A stretch of DNA of 38,521 bases, taken from NCBI GenBank assembly GCA_021801825.1, contig JAJYXK010000012.1, positions 1 to 38,521 on the forward strand. The letters are read 5' to 3'. Shown here piece by piece: positions 38,400-38,521 of this stretch. How positions within the stretch are numbered: the first letter of the stretch is position 1; the number at the start of each line of letters is the position of its first letter. This DNA comes from a bacterium (GTDB lineage Bacteria; Patescibacteriota; Minisyncoccia; UBA6257; JAGOQP01). The position numbers were made by a program, and so were the translations under genes. The notes beneath the pieces were generated by a model, which worked only from the letters and a program-made list of their open reading frames with translations, did not search any database and was not told where the DNA came from.

Positions 38400-38521
38400 T
38401 TATGATCGTTTTTTAATTTCTTCTATTAAACGCACAACAAATTTTTCTGTCGCCACCGTTTCAGTTTCTTTGGTGCTTCGCGAGCGTACGGCTACCATGT
38501 TTGATTCTTTTTCTTTGTCTC
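38400..38521 (-). CDS. thrS: 3' end of probable threonyl-tRNA synthetase
   Basis: A minus-strand frame open from the window edge to a stop at 38402-38400, coding about 39 residues: DKEKESNMVAVRSRSTKETE, then TVATEKFVVRLIEEIKKRS. The pattern (D-K-E, V-A-V-R-x-R, then E-x-F-x-x-x-L-x-E-E-I-x-x-R) matches the C-terminal end of bacterial ThrRS anticodon-binding domains. Only the tail is visible, so the call is by short similarity. Confidence 0.65.
   Translation of the reverse strand, partial: DKEKESNMVAVRSRSTKETETVATEKFVVRLIEEIKKRS

Noticed and set aside
1-38521. CRISPR array
   Set aside because: No regularly spaced repeats with unique spacers were seen. Direct repeats at 22309-22373 are too short and adjacent.
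1-38521. Classical insertion sequence or DDE transposase
   Set aside because: No transposase pattern found. The only recombinase is the serine integrase at 19854.
1-38521. Recurrent GTAGA loop in terminator hairpins (4406, 35331, 38364)
   Set aside because: Three cases are too few to claim a special loop. Probably chance or a compositional preference.

Overview
This AT-rich window looks like a chromosome segment from a Candidate Phyla Radiation bacterium, most likely Parcubacteria-like. This is inferred from gene content only. The supporting signs are a fused PilM-PilN protein, compact housekeeping genes with few good Shine-Dalgarno sites, several promoters whose -10 box sits 6-8 nt before the ATG (apparent leaderless genes), rplK without a neighbouring rplA, and many small proteins of types I associate with that group.

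Layout. 1-4.4 kb: the tail of an unknown gene, a PilMN fusion, leuS and a tiny membrane ORF. 4.4-8.0 kb, minus strand: a lipoprotein with strong transcription and translation signals, a soluble HtrA-type protease and two membrane proteins. 8.1-13.75 kb, plus strand: an ECF sigma factor, a putative membrane partner, a DUF5666-like anchored protein, a MacA/MacB-type efflux system (adaptor, ATPase, permease) and an anchored cytochrome b5 domain. 13.75-18.0 kb: a cassette for a nitrate/sulfonate/taurine-type importer with an XRE regulator. It includes an NrtC-like fusion of ATPase and binding-protein domains, and it is bracketed by two inverted copies of a GC-rich repeat that ends in a long terminator palindrome. 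18.0-19.86 kb: seven tRNA genes (Ser-CGA, Ala-GGC, Arg-CCU, Pro-UGG, Arg-UCU, Phe-GAA, His-GUG) with two small genes between them.

19.86-30.39 kb is an integrated mobile element of about 10.5 kb inserted at the 3' end of tRNA-His. A 7-bp direct repeat (GCCACCC) marks both ends, and beyond the right end lies a strong terminator that fits as the original tRNA-His terminator. The element carries a large serine integrase whose last codons and stop lie inside tRNA-His. It also has a candidate structured RNA with its own promoter and terminator, a zinc-ribbon protein, a SpoVG-like protein, an HTH protein, two members of a tiny CPR-type family, a DUF5659-like protein, a 586-aa unknown, and a controller-protein restriction-modification system. 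In that system a PD-(D/E)XK nuclease is fused to an N6-adenine methylase and partnered by a separate specificity subunit. The last gene is an RNase HI with an extra C-terminal domain. Joining the two ends in silico (the excised circle) extends the integrase frame by 27 codons, so integration appears to change the integrase C-terminus.

30.4-38.5 kb is housekeeping: a hairpin-rich untranslated stretch, alr, gyrB, secE-nusG, rplK, gatB, miaA (minus), a degenerate Nudix-like protein, and the 3' end of what is probably thrS (minus). The strongest candidates for something undescribed are the integrase tail switch, the structured RNA upstream of the integrase, and the inverted-repeat-bracketed NrtC-like importer.
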